Shown: positions 7,837 through 15,059 of the stretch, in pieces
Position numbering within the stretch: the stretch's first letter is position 1
How the letters are laid out: every line of letters starts with the position of its first letter
Origin: Clostridia bacterium
GTDB taxonomy: Bacteria; Bacillota; Clostridia; Oscillospirales; Acutalibacteraceae
Assembly: GCA_017468425.1 (NCBI GenBank)
Contig: JAFUIO010000030.1
Location: forward strand, 1 to 36,606
DNA length: 36,606 nucleotides
Direction: 5' to 3'
Program-made: the position numbers and the translations under genes
Notes under the pieces: model-generated
The model's database searches: none
Seen by the model: the letters and a program-made list of their open reading frames with translations, nothing else
What the model was told of the DNA's origin: nothing

Positions 7837-8520
7837 GTGGCAAAAACTTTTTCAAAAAAAGATATTATTATTTTTGTTCTTATGGGGCTTACGGCAATAG
7901 GAATAACTTTTTCAGGCTTTTACTATAAACAGAATTTTCTTAACATTCTGCCGTTATATATTTCCCTTGTAATCGGTATGCTTCAGTCGAAAGTAAACCG
8001 TTACAGCTGCCTTTTAGGAAGTATAAATTCTATTCTTTACGGTGTGGTATATTTCTACTTTAACCTTTACGCATCGGCACTTTCGGCAGTGTTGTTTTCC
8101 TGCCCCATACAGATGATTACGTTTATCCGTTGGAATAAAAATAAACGCGGTAACTCAACAAAACTCAATAAACTTACTTCAAAACAGAAATTACTTATGC
8201 TTGCAGGATATGTGGTGCTTTTGCTTCTTATGTGGTGGTTGCTTCCGCTTCTTGGTGCAGAGTACGCATTCCTTGACAGTGCATCAAATCTTCTGGGAAT
8301 TATCATTTATTTCCTTACTATGTTTGCCTTCATTGAATACACAGCCTGTATGCTTGTAAACGGACTGATTACAATAGTTTTGTATATCACAATGCTCGGC
8401 GACTCGCCTGATATTATGCCACATCTTGTTTTTGCGGTTTATTCATTTATATGTATTGCGTTTGCATTTTTCGAGGCACGTAAGCTTTACAAATCCCAAC
8501 AGGAAGAAGTCAAGGAGTGA
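7837..8520 (+). CDS. pnuC: PnuC-like transporter (nicotinamide riboside or related nucleoside/vitamin)
   Basis: A 227-residue protein with seven or eight membrane helices. The segment YSCLLGSINSILYGVVYFYF and the following CPIQMITFIRWNKNK resemble the PnuC family core, where a W-containing motif lines the substrate path. PnuC members carry nicotinamide riboside, thiamine or similar compounds by facilitated diffusion, trapped by a kinase inside. GTG 7837 is preferred: AGGAG at 7821-7825 is 11 bases upstream, while a GTG at 7825 would lie within that site. It sits 39 bases after the MFS gene and 4 bases before the EEP gene. Symbol given for the family only; the substrate is not known. Confidence 0.65.
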   Translation: MAKTFSKKDIIIFVLMGLTAIGITFSGFYYKQNFLNILPLYISLVIGMLQSKVNRYSCLLGSINSILYGVVYFYFNLYASALSAVLFSCPIQMITFIRWNKNKRGNSTKLNKLTSKQKLLMLAGYVVLLLLMWWLLPLLGAEYAFLDSASNLLGIIIYFLTMFAFIEYTACMLVNGLITIVLYITMLGDSPDIMPHLVFAVYSFICIAFAFFEARKLYKSQQEEVKE

Positions 8521-8524
8521 TTTT

Positions 8525-9601
8525 ATGAAAACTAAGAAAATCCTTAAAGCCATTCTTTGCGTGTTACTTGCAATTTTAATTATTGTAGGCGGATATGTTG
8601 CCTATCTTTTTATTGACTATTCAAGGATAGAAGATAATCAGGCAATAAAGCCTTCTTCAGACGGTCTCAAAGAAAGCCTGAAAGCAGGGGAGAATTACAC
8701 CGCAGTTATTCAGAATCTCGGATTCGGTGCATATACTCAGGATTTTACTTTCTTTATGGACGGTGGCACAGAGTCGTGGGCAGAAAGCGAAGAAAGCGTG
8801 AAAAACTGCATCAACAAGGGTGCAGAAACTGCGAAGAAATATAACCCTGATTTTGTTCTGTTTCAGGAAGTTGACTTTGATTCCACAAGAAGCTATCACA
8901 TAAATCAAAAGGAGATTCTTGAAAACAGTTTCAGCACATTCAGCAGTGCTTTTGCAGTGAATTACCATTCATCTTTTCTTATGTATCCCTTCGCACAACC
9001 CCACGGTGCGTCAAACAGCGGAATACTCACCCTGAGCAGATATAATATTGCATCTTCATTGAGAAGAAGTCTGCCTATATCTGACAGCTTTACAAAGTTT
9101 CTCGACCTTGACAGATGTTATTCCGTTTCGCGTGTGCCTGTTGAAAACGGCAAAGAGCTTGTGATTTACAATGTGCATCTTTCTGCATACGGCGGAAGTG
9201 ACGAAATCAGAAAAGGGCAGTTGACAATGCTCTTTGAAGATATGGAAAGCGAATATAATAAAGGCAACTACTGCCTCTGCGGTGGCGATTTCAACCACGA
9301 TTTTACAGGTGATTCAACGCAGAAACTCAACGGCGGACAAAGCGTGGATTTCGGTTGGGCACAACCATTTCTTGTTGAACTTATGCCTGATTGCATAAAT
9401 CGTTGTATCTCTTACAGCGGAAAAGAACTTGTTCCCACTTGCAGAAACTGCGATATCCCTTACGAGAAAGGTAATTTCACAATTATCGTTGACGGTTTCC
9501 TTGTAAGCGAAAATGTTGAAGTTGTGAAAACCGAAAACATAAACACAGAATTTGAATATTCTGACCACAACCCTGTTGTGCTGGAATTCAGGCTTAAATA
9601 A
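8525..9601 (+). CDS. Membrane-anchored endonuclease/exonuclease/phosphatase (EEP) family hydrolase
   Basis: A 358-residue protein with one N-terminal membrane anchor (about residues 8-30) and an outside EEP domain. Visible EEP marks are FQEV with the metal ligand Glu115, NVHLS with His218, GGDFNHD at 253-259, and the terminal SDHNPV with Asp347-His348. EEP enzymes cleave phosphoester bonds in nucleic acids, nucleotides, inositol phosphates or sphingomyelin, with a divalent metal. AAGGAG precedes the ATG by 7 bases. It directly follows the PnuC-like transporter, which invites a nucleotide-scavenging reading, but this is inference. A second EEP protein is encoded at 13648. Confidence 0.85.
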   Translation: MKTKKILKAILCVLLAILIIVGGYVAYLFIDYSRIEDNQAIKPSSDGLKESLKAGENYTAVIQNLGFGAYTQDFTFFMDGGTESWAESEESVKNCINKGAETAKKYNPDFVLFQEVDFDSTRSYHINQKEILENSFSTFSSAFAVNYHSSFLMYPFAQPHGASNSGILTLSRYNIASSLRRSLPISDSFTKFLDLDRCYSVSRVPVENGKELVIYNVHLSAYGGSDEIRKGQLTMLFEDMESEYNKGNYCLCGGDFNHDFTGDSTQKLNGGQSVDFGWAQPFLVELMPDCINRCISYSGKELVPTCRNCDIPYEKGNFTIIVDGFLVSENVEVVKTENINTEFEYSDHNPVVLEFRLK

Positions 9602-9621
9602 AACTTTATAACTATAAAAAT

Positions 9622-9653
9622 AAAGGAGAGTTGATTAAGTTCAACTCTCCTTT
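9622..9653. terminator. Bidirectional terminator between convergent genes
   Basis: AAAGGAGAGTTGA (9622-9634) and TCAACTCTCCTTT (9641-9653) form a perfect 13-bp stem with a 6-base loop. T-rich tracts flank both sides, so it can serve the EEP gene (+) and the GH2 gene (-). Confidence 0.85.
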
Positions 9654-9665
9654 GATTTTTATAAA

Positions 9666-11957
9666 TTATTTATCTTTCTTTTTCTTCGGCTCTTTTATTT
9701 TTATAAGTTTTTTGTTAAGAGCAAGAAGGTCTTCTTTTGTGAATTTGATGTCTATCATTCCGCCTACAAGTGTAAACAGACGAAGCACTGTAAATCCGCC
9801 CATCATACTCATCATTTCCGGACCTACTTCGAAGCCCATTGCTTCTATTTTCTTGCCTTTTTTCTTTCCTTTCTTCTTGTCTTTGGATTTGTCCATACCG
9901 CCCATAATCTGTTTAACAAGCTTAAGGAAAAGAAGTTTACCTCTGAATGTGGAAATAACATCGCTCATTTTTGAGTTGAGTGAAAGATAACCTTCGCGTG
10001 TTTCAATGTCAAACCAGTTGAGGATTGCACCTTTTTCAACAAGTCTGTATGCCTCGTTGAATGTGTCAACTTTGCGGATTACGCTTTCGTCTTTACATTC
10101 ACCTGCAACTGCAGTAAGCTTTGTTTCACCTTTGTTTTCAACTTCAAAGCGGAAGAAATGGTCATCTGCCGTTTTCTTGCCGAGAGAAAGTCCGTTTGCA
10201 AAAAGTTCAACTTCGGGAAGGTTTGAATAAACAGTAACTTTTGTTATGTCTTCAACGCGGTCGATGTATCTCTTTGATGTGATGTGAACGAAGGGCTCAT
10301 CTGAAAGCCATGCTTTGTAAGCATAGAATGAGTCTTTCTTATACTTTCTGTCGAATGTAACAAGACCCTTGTGGTTCTGTCCGTTTTCGCCGCCTTCGCA
10401 ACGTGCGTCTGCACCGAAGTCGAACATATTCCATACGTGAGTTGCCCAGAGATATTTTCTTGAGAAGAACTGTTTGATAAGTTCTTCGTGGTAATATGCC
10501 TGATATTCTTCTGTATAGTCGCCCTGTGCAGGTTCAGATGTGTGCCAGTTGAGTGCTTCGCAACCGTATTCGGAACAACCGATAGGAATGTTGGGATGCA
10601 TTGCGTGGAACTTGTCAAACCAGGGGCCGTTCATTGATGTTTCGCCGCCGTACCAGCCGAAGTAATGGTTGTAAGAAACAACATCGGGAATCTGCAGGTA
10701 GGGGTCGGTCATTTTACACATTGAAACAGCCGCAAGAGTTGTAAGTCTTGTTTTGTCCATTTCGTGGCAAAGGTCGTTAAGAATGTTGTGGTTTTCAAGC
10801 AGGTCGCTGTCGCTGCCGCCGATGCCGATTTCGTTTGATAAGCCCCATACAACAATTGACGGGTGGTTGTAGTTCTGTGAAACAAGTTCTTTCATCTGTG
10901 AAATTGTGTTTTCACGTGCAGTGGGCATATGCTTTGAAATGTAGGGGATTTCTGCCCATATAACAAGACCTTTCTTGTCGCACAAATCGTAGAAATACTG
11001 GTCGTGCTGATAGTGTGCAAGACGGATTGTGGTTGCACCTACTTCGCAGATAAGTTCAATATCTTCTTCGTGATGTTCAGGGAGAATTGCGTTACCGTAG
11101 CCCCATCTGTCCTGATGGCGTGAAACACCGCGAAGGGGATATTCTTCACCGTTGAGAATGAAGCCGTTATCGGGGTCAATTTTAAATGTACGGCAACCGA
11201 ATGAAGATGAAATGTTATCTATAACTTTACCGTCTTCAATAAGTTCAGCCTTCATTGTGTAAAGGTAGGGGTCTTTTCTGCCGTGCCAGAGATGAACATC
11301 TTTGATATCAAGGTTTACTTTTGTGTCGGCTGATTCAAGTTTGGCAATTTCTTCACCGTCAGCAGAAAGAATTGTATATGCAATAACCTGAGAGTCTTTT
11401 TTATTTGTAAGGAAAGTTTCAACTTCTACTTTTGCGTCTTTGCCGTTGATTTCGGGAGTGATTTTAATACCGGGTGCACCGTAATAATCAAGGTCAAAGT
11501 GTGATTTGTTAACGCAGATTAAGTTAACATCTCTGTAAATACCGCCGTAGAAAGTAAAGTCAGCCATCTGCGGGTAAACTGTATCGTTAGGAGCGTTGTT
11601 TACTGCAACTGCAAGGACATTTGTGTCCTTGAGATTATCTGTAAGGTTTACTCTCCAGGTTGAATAACCGCCGTGGTGAGTTGCAAGTTTTTCACCGTTG
11701 AGATAAACGTCAGCAGATGAGTTTGCACCTCTTATTTCAAGATAATACATATCGCTTTCGGGCAAATCTGCTTTGTTGATTTCTTTTGCGTAGTAAGCAG
11801 TACCGCGGAAATAGTCGTTGCCGCCGTCCTGTCCGTCAACAGCATTCCATGAATGGGGAAGATTTATGCTTTCCCAATCTGCAGGCATAGCTGACGGAAT
11901 CTGAACTTCATTTTTGGTGAAAAACCAGTTTTTGTTGATGTTGATAATGTTTCTCAT
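9666..11957 (-). CDS. Glycoside hydrolase family 2 (beta-galactosidase/beta-glucuronidase type)
   Basis: A 763-residue GH2 enzyme without signal peptide, hence cytoplasmic. In order: sugar-binding beta-sandwich (NLPHSWN, FRGTAYY, YGGIYRDV), Ig-like domain, then the TIM barrel from about residue 265 with LRGVSRHQD. The acid/base is Glu376 in LSNEIG and the nucleophile Glu463 in CSEYG. A C-terminal extension from about residue 640 is helical, contains a Lys-rich stretch (KSKDKKKGKKKGKK) and ends KEPKKKKDK. GAGGT precedes the ATG. It lies 29 bases downstream of the GPH symporter, which likely supplies its substrate. Galactosidase against glucuronidase cannot be settled by eye. Confidence 0.9.
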   Translation of the reverse strand: MRNIININKNWFFTKNEVQIPSAMPADWESINLPHSWNAVDGQDGGNDYFRGTAYYAKEINKADLPESDMYYLEIRGANSSADVYLNGEKLATHHGGYSTWRVNLTDNLKDTNVLAVAVNNAPNDTVYPQMADFTFYGGIYRDVNLICVNKSHFDLDYYGAPGIKITPEINGKDAKVEVETFLTNKKDSQVIAYTILSADGEEIAKLESADTKVNLDIKDVHLWHGRKDPYLYTMKAELIEDGKVIDNISSSFGCRTFKIDPDNGFILNGEEYPLRGVSRHQDRWGYGNAILPEHHEEDIELICEVGATTIRLAHYQHDQYFYDLCDKKGLVIWAEIPYISKHMPTARENTISQMKELVSQNYNHPSIVVWGLSNEIGIGGSDSDLLENHNILNDLCHEMDKTRLTTLAAVSMCKMTDPYLQIPDVVSYNHYFGWYGGETSMNGPWFDKFHAMHPNIPIGCSEYGCEALNWHTSEPAQGDYTEEYQAYYHEELIKQFFSRKYLWATHVWNMFDFGADARCEGGENGQNHKGLVTFDRKYKKDSFYAYKAWLSDEPFVHITSKRYIDRVEDITKVTVYSNLPEVELFANGLSLGKKTADDHFFRFEVENKGETKLTAVAGECKDESVIRKVDTFNEAYRLVEKGAILNWFDIETREGYLSLNSKMSDVISTFRGKLLFLKLVKQIMGGMDKSKDKKKGKKKGKKIEAMGFEVGPEMMSMMGGFTVLRLFTLVGGMIDIKFTKEDLLALNKKLIKIKEPKKKKDK

Positions 11958-11986
11958 TTGTTTTACCTCGTAAAGTTGTGCTTAAA

Positions 11987-13462
11987 TTATTCTGCTGAAT
12001 TTCTTGCCTTTAATTCGGCATTCATTTTTTCAAGAGTTTTCTTGTCAAGATTGTATATGAATGCAAGACCTACAAACATAAGCACTGCACTGAACAGGTA
12101 AAGACCTGCAACGAGCCAGCACATATTTGCAGCTGTCTGTGCACTCTGAGCTTCTGTACCAAGCTCTGAAACGTAGCCCAAAGCACCCATAATAAGGAGT
12201 ACAATTGAGGGACCGACGCCCTGTGCGAGTTTGCGGAAGAATGAGTGAAGTGAATACACTGTGCCTTCTTCACGTTTGCCTGTTTTCCATTCGTTGTAAT
12301 CTATAGCGTCAGCCATAAGAGCCCACGATACGCAAGTGTAAATACCCATACCGATGCCGAAAATTGAAAGTGCGGCAACGTAGATAACAAGTGCGATTGT
12401 TTTGTTTTCAAGAAGCGGGAAAACAAACATAAGTAAACCGCCGAGCACTGAAATAAGAGCACCTGCAGATGCTGCTTCTTTTTTGCCGAATTTTGCAACG
12501 ATTTTCTTAATGAAAGGCATAAACAAAAGCATGGGAGCAAAGCCGATTACTGAAACAAGGCCCGAAAGACTTGCCTGTCCGAAGTAAATTGCAAACATAA
12601 TTGAAGTTGCTGTTGTTGCAGACTGCATACCAAGGAACATAGCCATTGCAGCAATTGTTGCACCGATAGCCGCACGGTTTTTCATAAAGTTTGCAAATGC
12701 TTTGAGAATATTGAATTTTTCGCCTTCGTTTACTTTTACGGTGTTGTCGGCAACGCGGATTGTGATTTTCTTAATCATAAACATAAATGCGATAAAGCCG
12801 AGCACACCCATAATAAGTGCTGCGTAGAATACGCGGTTACCGAGAAGTGTTTCAACCTGAACGCCTGTTTCGGGGTTGATAACGGGGTTGCCTTCTGCGT
12901 CAACTTCCTTGTGCCAGATAAGCATGGGAAGAATAACCATAGGAACGATGTTGCCGAACATGGAACCGATTGAACGCCATGTTGAAAGTTCTGCTCTTTC
13001 GCCGCTGTCTTCAGTAACAAGGGAAAGCATTGAACCGTAAGGCACGTTTGCAACGGTGTAACAAGCGTCCCAGATAATATAACCACCAATGAAAATAAGT
13101 GTTTTGATAGCAAGGCTTGCGTTCGGAACGGGGATGAATACAAGAGCACCTGCAACCAGAAGTCCTATTGCACCCACCAGAATATAAGTTTTGAATTTGC
13201 CCATTTTGTACTTTCTGTTGTCAGCGTCTATAATTGAGCCGATAATGGGGTCGTTGATTGCGTCCCATATCTGCACAATAAGAAGAAGTGCAGAAAGATA
13301 ACCTGTTTCAAGCATCATAAAAGCCAGCCAGAAGGTCTGGACAGTACCTTTGAGCGAGAAACTCATGTTACAGCCGAAATCGCCTGCGGCATATGCGAGT
13401 TTATCCACCATACCGAATTTGCGATAGCCGTTTGAATCGAGTGTAGCGGTTTTTTTAGCCAT
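11987..13462 (-). CDS. GPH-family glycoside/Na+ (or H+) symporter
   Basis: A 491-residue protein with about twelve membrane helices of the MelB/UidB type. Typical marks are DKLAYAAGDFG near the N-terminus, WDAINDPIIGSIID around residue 66-79, and NVPYGSM around 135. Such carriers import di- or oligosaccharides or glycosides with Na+ or H+. First gene of a two-gene minus-strand unit with the GH2 enzyme, consistent with uptake followed by intracellular hydrolysis. GAGGT precedes the ATG, and a good promoter lies 48-76 bases upstream. Confidence 0.9.
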   Translation of the reverse strand: MAKKTATLDSNGYRKFGMVDKLAYAAGDFGCNMSFSLKGTVQTFWLAFMMLETGYLSALLLIVQIWDAINDPIIGSIIDADNRKYKMGKFKTYILVGAIGLLVAGALVFIPVPNASLAIKTLIFIGGYIIWDACYTVANVPYGSMLSLVTEDSGERAELSTWRSIGSMFGNIVPMVILPMLIWHKEVDAEGNPVINPETGVQVETLLGNRVFYAALIMGVLGFIAFMFMIKKITIRVADNTVKVNEGEKFNILKAFANFMKNRAAIGATIAAMAMFLGMQSATTATSIMFAIYFGQASLSGLVSVIGFAPMLLFMPFIKKIVAKFGKKEAASAGALISVLGGLLMFVFPLLENKTIALVIYVAALSIFGIGMGIYTCVSWALMADAIDYNEWKTGKREEGTVYSLHSFFRKLAQGVGPSIVLLIMGALGYVSELGTEAQSAQTAANMCWLVAGLYLFSAVLMFVGLAFIYNLDKKTLEKMNAELKARNSAE

Positions 13463-13509
13463 TTTTTTACCTCTTTCCTTTAAAAGTTTTGTTTATTTGC
13501 ACCATATTA

Positions 13510-13538
13510 AGTATAAAGTAAATGCATAAATTTATCAA
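13510..13538 (-). promoter_or_regulatory. Promoter of the GPH-GH2 unit, with a palindrome in the spacer
   Basis: On the minus strand TTGATA (13538-13533) and TATACT (13515-13510) are 17 bases apart. A perfect 10-bp palindrome ATAAATTTAT (13526-13535) overlaps the -35 side and could be a repressor site; no regulator gene is adjacent. Confidence 0.7.
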
Positions 13539-13585
13539 GTGTTTTTCGAGAAATAAATACACTATATTTTTGGAAACAGTTTTTG

Positions 13586-13614
13586 TTGCAAAAGGAAAAG
13601 TTATGTGATACTAT
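13586..13614 (+). promoter_or_regulatory. Promoter of the InlB-repeat/EEP gene
   Basis: TTGCAA (13586-13591) and TACTAT (13609-13614) are 17 bases apart; the ATG is 33 bases downstream. It is divergent from the GPH promoter, with about 47 bases between the two -35 boxes. Confidence 0.65.
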
Positions 13615-13647
13615 ATTTTTACAGAAATATATCAGGGGGTGTCTTAT

Positions 13648-14811
13648 ATGTTAAAAGTAATTATTTCCTATCTTATTGCGGTAATTCAGGTGGCTCAGAT
13701 TGTATCTGCAGGGGCTTTCAATATTCCGCCGGAGGATAACGGGGTGATTGACGTGACTTTTGATTTTATGAACGGCGAAAAGGCATATTCTTTTGTTGCA
13801 GAGGAAGGCGAAACCATTACACCGCCCGAAAGCCCTGAAAACAGGGGACTTGTTTTTGACGGTTGGTATAACGGTAAAGAAAAATGGAATTTTGAAAAAG
13901 ATACTGTTTCTCAGGACCTTACGCTTACTGCAAAATGGAAGTTTTCCGACACCGTTTTTGATAACGACCCTGATGCAGGTGTAAGAGCAGACGGCTCTGA
14001 TATCAGAGTAATGTCTTTCAACATTCTTGCAAGTGACTGGAGCAATAAACCTGCAGTAAAGGGCAGAGATGACAAAATGCGTGACGTTATTTCAAGATAT
14101 AAGCCTGATGTTGCGGGGCTGCAGGAAGTTAATGCCGAATGGTATGACAGTCTTAAAGCTGAATTTATGTCATATAAGCTTGTTAACGAAGATAAAATAA
14201 AAATCCGCGGTAATGTCAACTATTCCACAATCGCATATAATACAGAAACGGTTAATCTTATCAGGTGGGGACAGACACCCTATGCGGTAAACTATAACAA
14301 AAATTGCCGTAATTTTATGTGGGCAGTTTTTGAAATGAAGAATGAACCCGGTAAGCGTTTTATTGTAACGTGCACTCACTTTGACCTGACATCGGACAGA
14401 CGCGTTCATCAGGCAATTGAAATAGCAGGACTTCTTAAAATTCTCGGACATAAATATAATCTTCCCATGTTCTGCACAGGCGACTATAATATGCGCGAAG
14501 ACACGCCTGAATACTATACTTTTTCTCAGCTTACATCTTTTGAAAGTTCAAAATTCTGTGCCAAGGAAAGAGGTCTTGTGGCATCAACCTCTCATCTTGG
14601 CGACGGAACAGGCAGTGCTGACGACTATACATCAGGCTATTGGAAGTTAGGTACAGTCTCATACAGGCAGAAAGAAATAAATACATATAAATCAATAGAC
14701 CATATTTTCACAAACTGCCCTGAGCAGGTGCTTTATTACGATACGGTTGTTGATGAAACTGCCCTTGAAGCATCAGACCATTGTCCGATTTATGCAGATA
14801 TTGCACTCTGA
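13648..14811 (+). CDS. Secreted EEP-family hydrolase with N-terminal InlB-type repeat
   Basis: A 387-residue protein with a signal peptide (about 1-21), one InlB B-repeat-like unit (about 33-96, with GLVFDGWYNG and LTLTAKW), and an EEP domain from about residue 118. The EEP marks are SFNIL (Asn125), LQEV (Glu160), THFDL (His244), GDYN (278-281), SIDHIF and the final SDH (376-378), so the active site looks complete. Family members split phosphoesters outside the cell; the substrate is unknown. AGGGGG lies 8 bases before ATG 13648; an earlier in-frame GTG at 13639 overlaps that site. It has its own promoter. The InlB-type unit suggests wall or matrix attachment, which is inference. Confidence 0.85.
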   Translation: MLKVIISYLIAVIQVAQIVSAGAFNIPPEDNGVIDVTFDFMNGEKAYSFVAEEGETITPPESPENRGLVFDGWYNGKEKWNFEKDTVSQDLTLTAKWKFSDTVFDNDPDAGVRADGSDIRVMSFNILASDWSNKPAVKGRDDKMRDVISRYKPDVAGLQEVNAEWYDSLKAEFMSYKLVNEDKIKIRGNVNYSTIAYNTETVNLIRWGQTPYAVNYNKNCRNFMWAVFEMKNEPGKRFIVTCTHFDLTSDRRVHQAIEIAGLLKILGHKYNLPMFCTGDYNMREDTPEYYTFSQLTSFESSKFCAKERGLVASTSHLGDGTGSADDYTSGYWKLGTVSYRQKEINTYKSIDHIFTNCPEQVLYYDTVVDETALEASDHCPIYADIAL

Positions 14812-14831
14812 TAAAAATTTGAAATTTTTAC

Positions 14832-14860
14832 TTGACAACGTAAATGTGCAGTGCTATAAT
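14832..14860 (+). promoter_or_regulatory. Perfect consensus promoter of the aromatic amino acid operon
   Basis: TTGACA (14832-14837) and TATAAT (14855-14860) with an exact 17-base spacer. A promoter this strong suits an operon regulated mainly after initiation. The start of transcription should be near 14867, about 26 bases before the leader ATG. Confidence 0.9.
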
Positions 14861-14892
14861 TCACTTAATACACAGGTCAGGAGATTTGTAAA

Positions 14893-14985
14893 ATGTTCAA
14901 ATCAATCTTTACAGCATTTTATTACTTTTACTTTTACTTTATCAAATTCTTGGTAAGGTCCGGTAAGTTTTGCTGTAATGACTAA
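14893..14985 (+). CDS. Phe/Tyr-rich leader peptide of the aro operon
   Basis: A 30-codon frame begins with ATG 14893 behind AGGAG (14879-14883, 9-base spacing) and ends at TAA 14983-14985. Eight of the 30 residues are Phe and four are Tyr; codons 9-16 read FYYFYFYF without interruption (TTT and TAT/TAC codons). There is no Trp codon. Its place between a consensus promoter and a terminator, in front of the genes for Phe and Tyr synthesis, marks it as an attenuation leader: scarcity of charged tRNA-Phe or tRNA-Tyr would stall the ribosome at codons 9-16. It is too short for standard gene calling. Role inferred; no homologue lookup was possible. Confidence 0.88.
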   Translation: MFKSIFTAFYYFYFYFIKFLVRSGKFCCND

Positions 14986-15047
14986 TTGAACGAAAGTATC
15001 AGTTAATCACATCCCCACAGTAAAATTTACTGTGGGGATTATTTTTT
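14909..15047 (+). promoter_or_regulatory. Four-segment ribosome-mediated attenuator
   Basis: Segment 1, TTACAGCA (14909-14916, codons 6-8 region), pairs over 8 bp with segment 2, TGCTGTAA (14971-14978). Segment 2 extended, TTTTGCTGT (14968-14976), pairs over 9 bp, one being G-U, with segment 3, ACAGTAAAA (15017-15025), which is part of the 5' arm of the terminator. Segment 4 is the 3' arm (15029-15039). An intervening hairpin GACTAATTGA/TCAGTTAATC (14980-14989 with 14999-15008, one mismatch and one wobble) would bring 2 and 3 together. A ribosome stalled at codons 9-16 masks segment 1 and frees 2 to pair with 3; a ribosome at the stop codon covers 2 and lets the terminator form. Pairings were found by eye, not by folding software. 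Confidence 0.8.
15011..15047 (+). terminator. Attenuator terminator directly before aroF
   Basis: ATCCCCACAGT (15011-15021) pairs with ACTGTGGGGAT (15029-15039); the A/T loop bases can pair further. A T-rich run ends at 15047, and the aroF ribosome binding site GGAGGA begins at 15048. A terminator inside the leader of an otherwise uninterrupted operon implies conditional read-through. Confidence 0.9.
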
Positions 15048-15059
15048 GGAGGAATCGAA

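Noticed and set aside
13526..13535. Palindrome ATAAATTTAT in the GPH promoter as a catabolite (cre) site.
   Set aside because: It does not fit the cre pattern; a 10-bp A/T palindrome can occur by chance in such a region, so it is only mentioned within the promoter entry.
14747..14956. Open frame of 69 codons across the end of the EEP gene and the aro leader.
   Set aside because: Different frame from both the EEP gene and the leader peptide, without a ribosome binding site; the leader ATG at 14893 has one and the coding logic.
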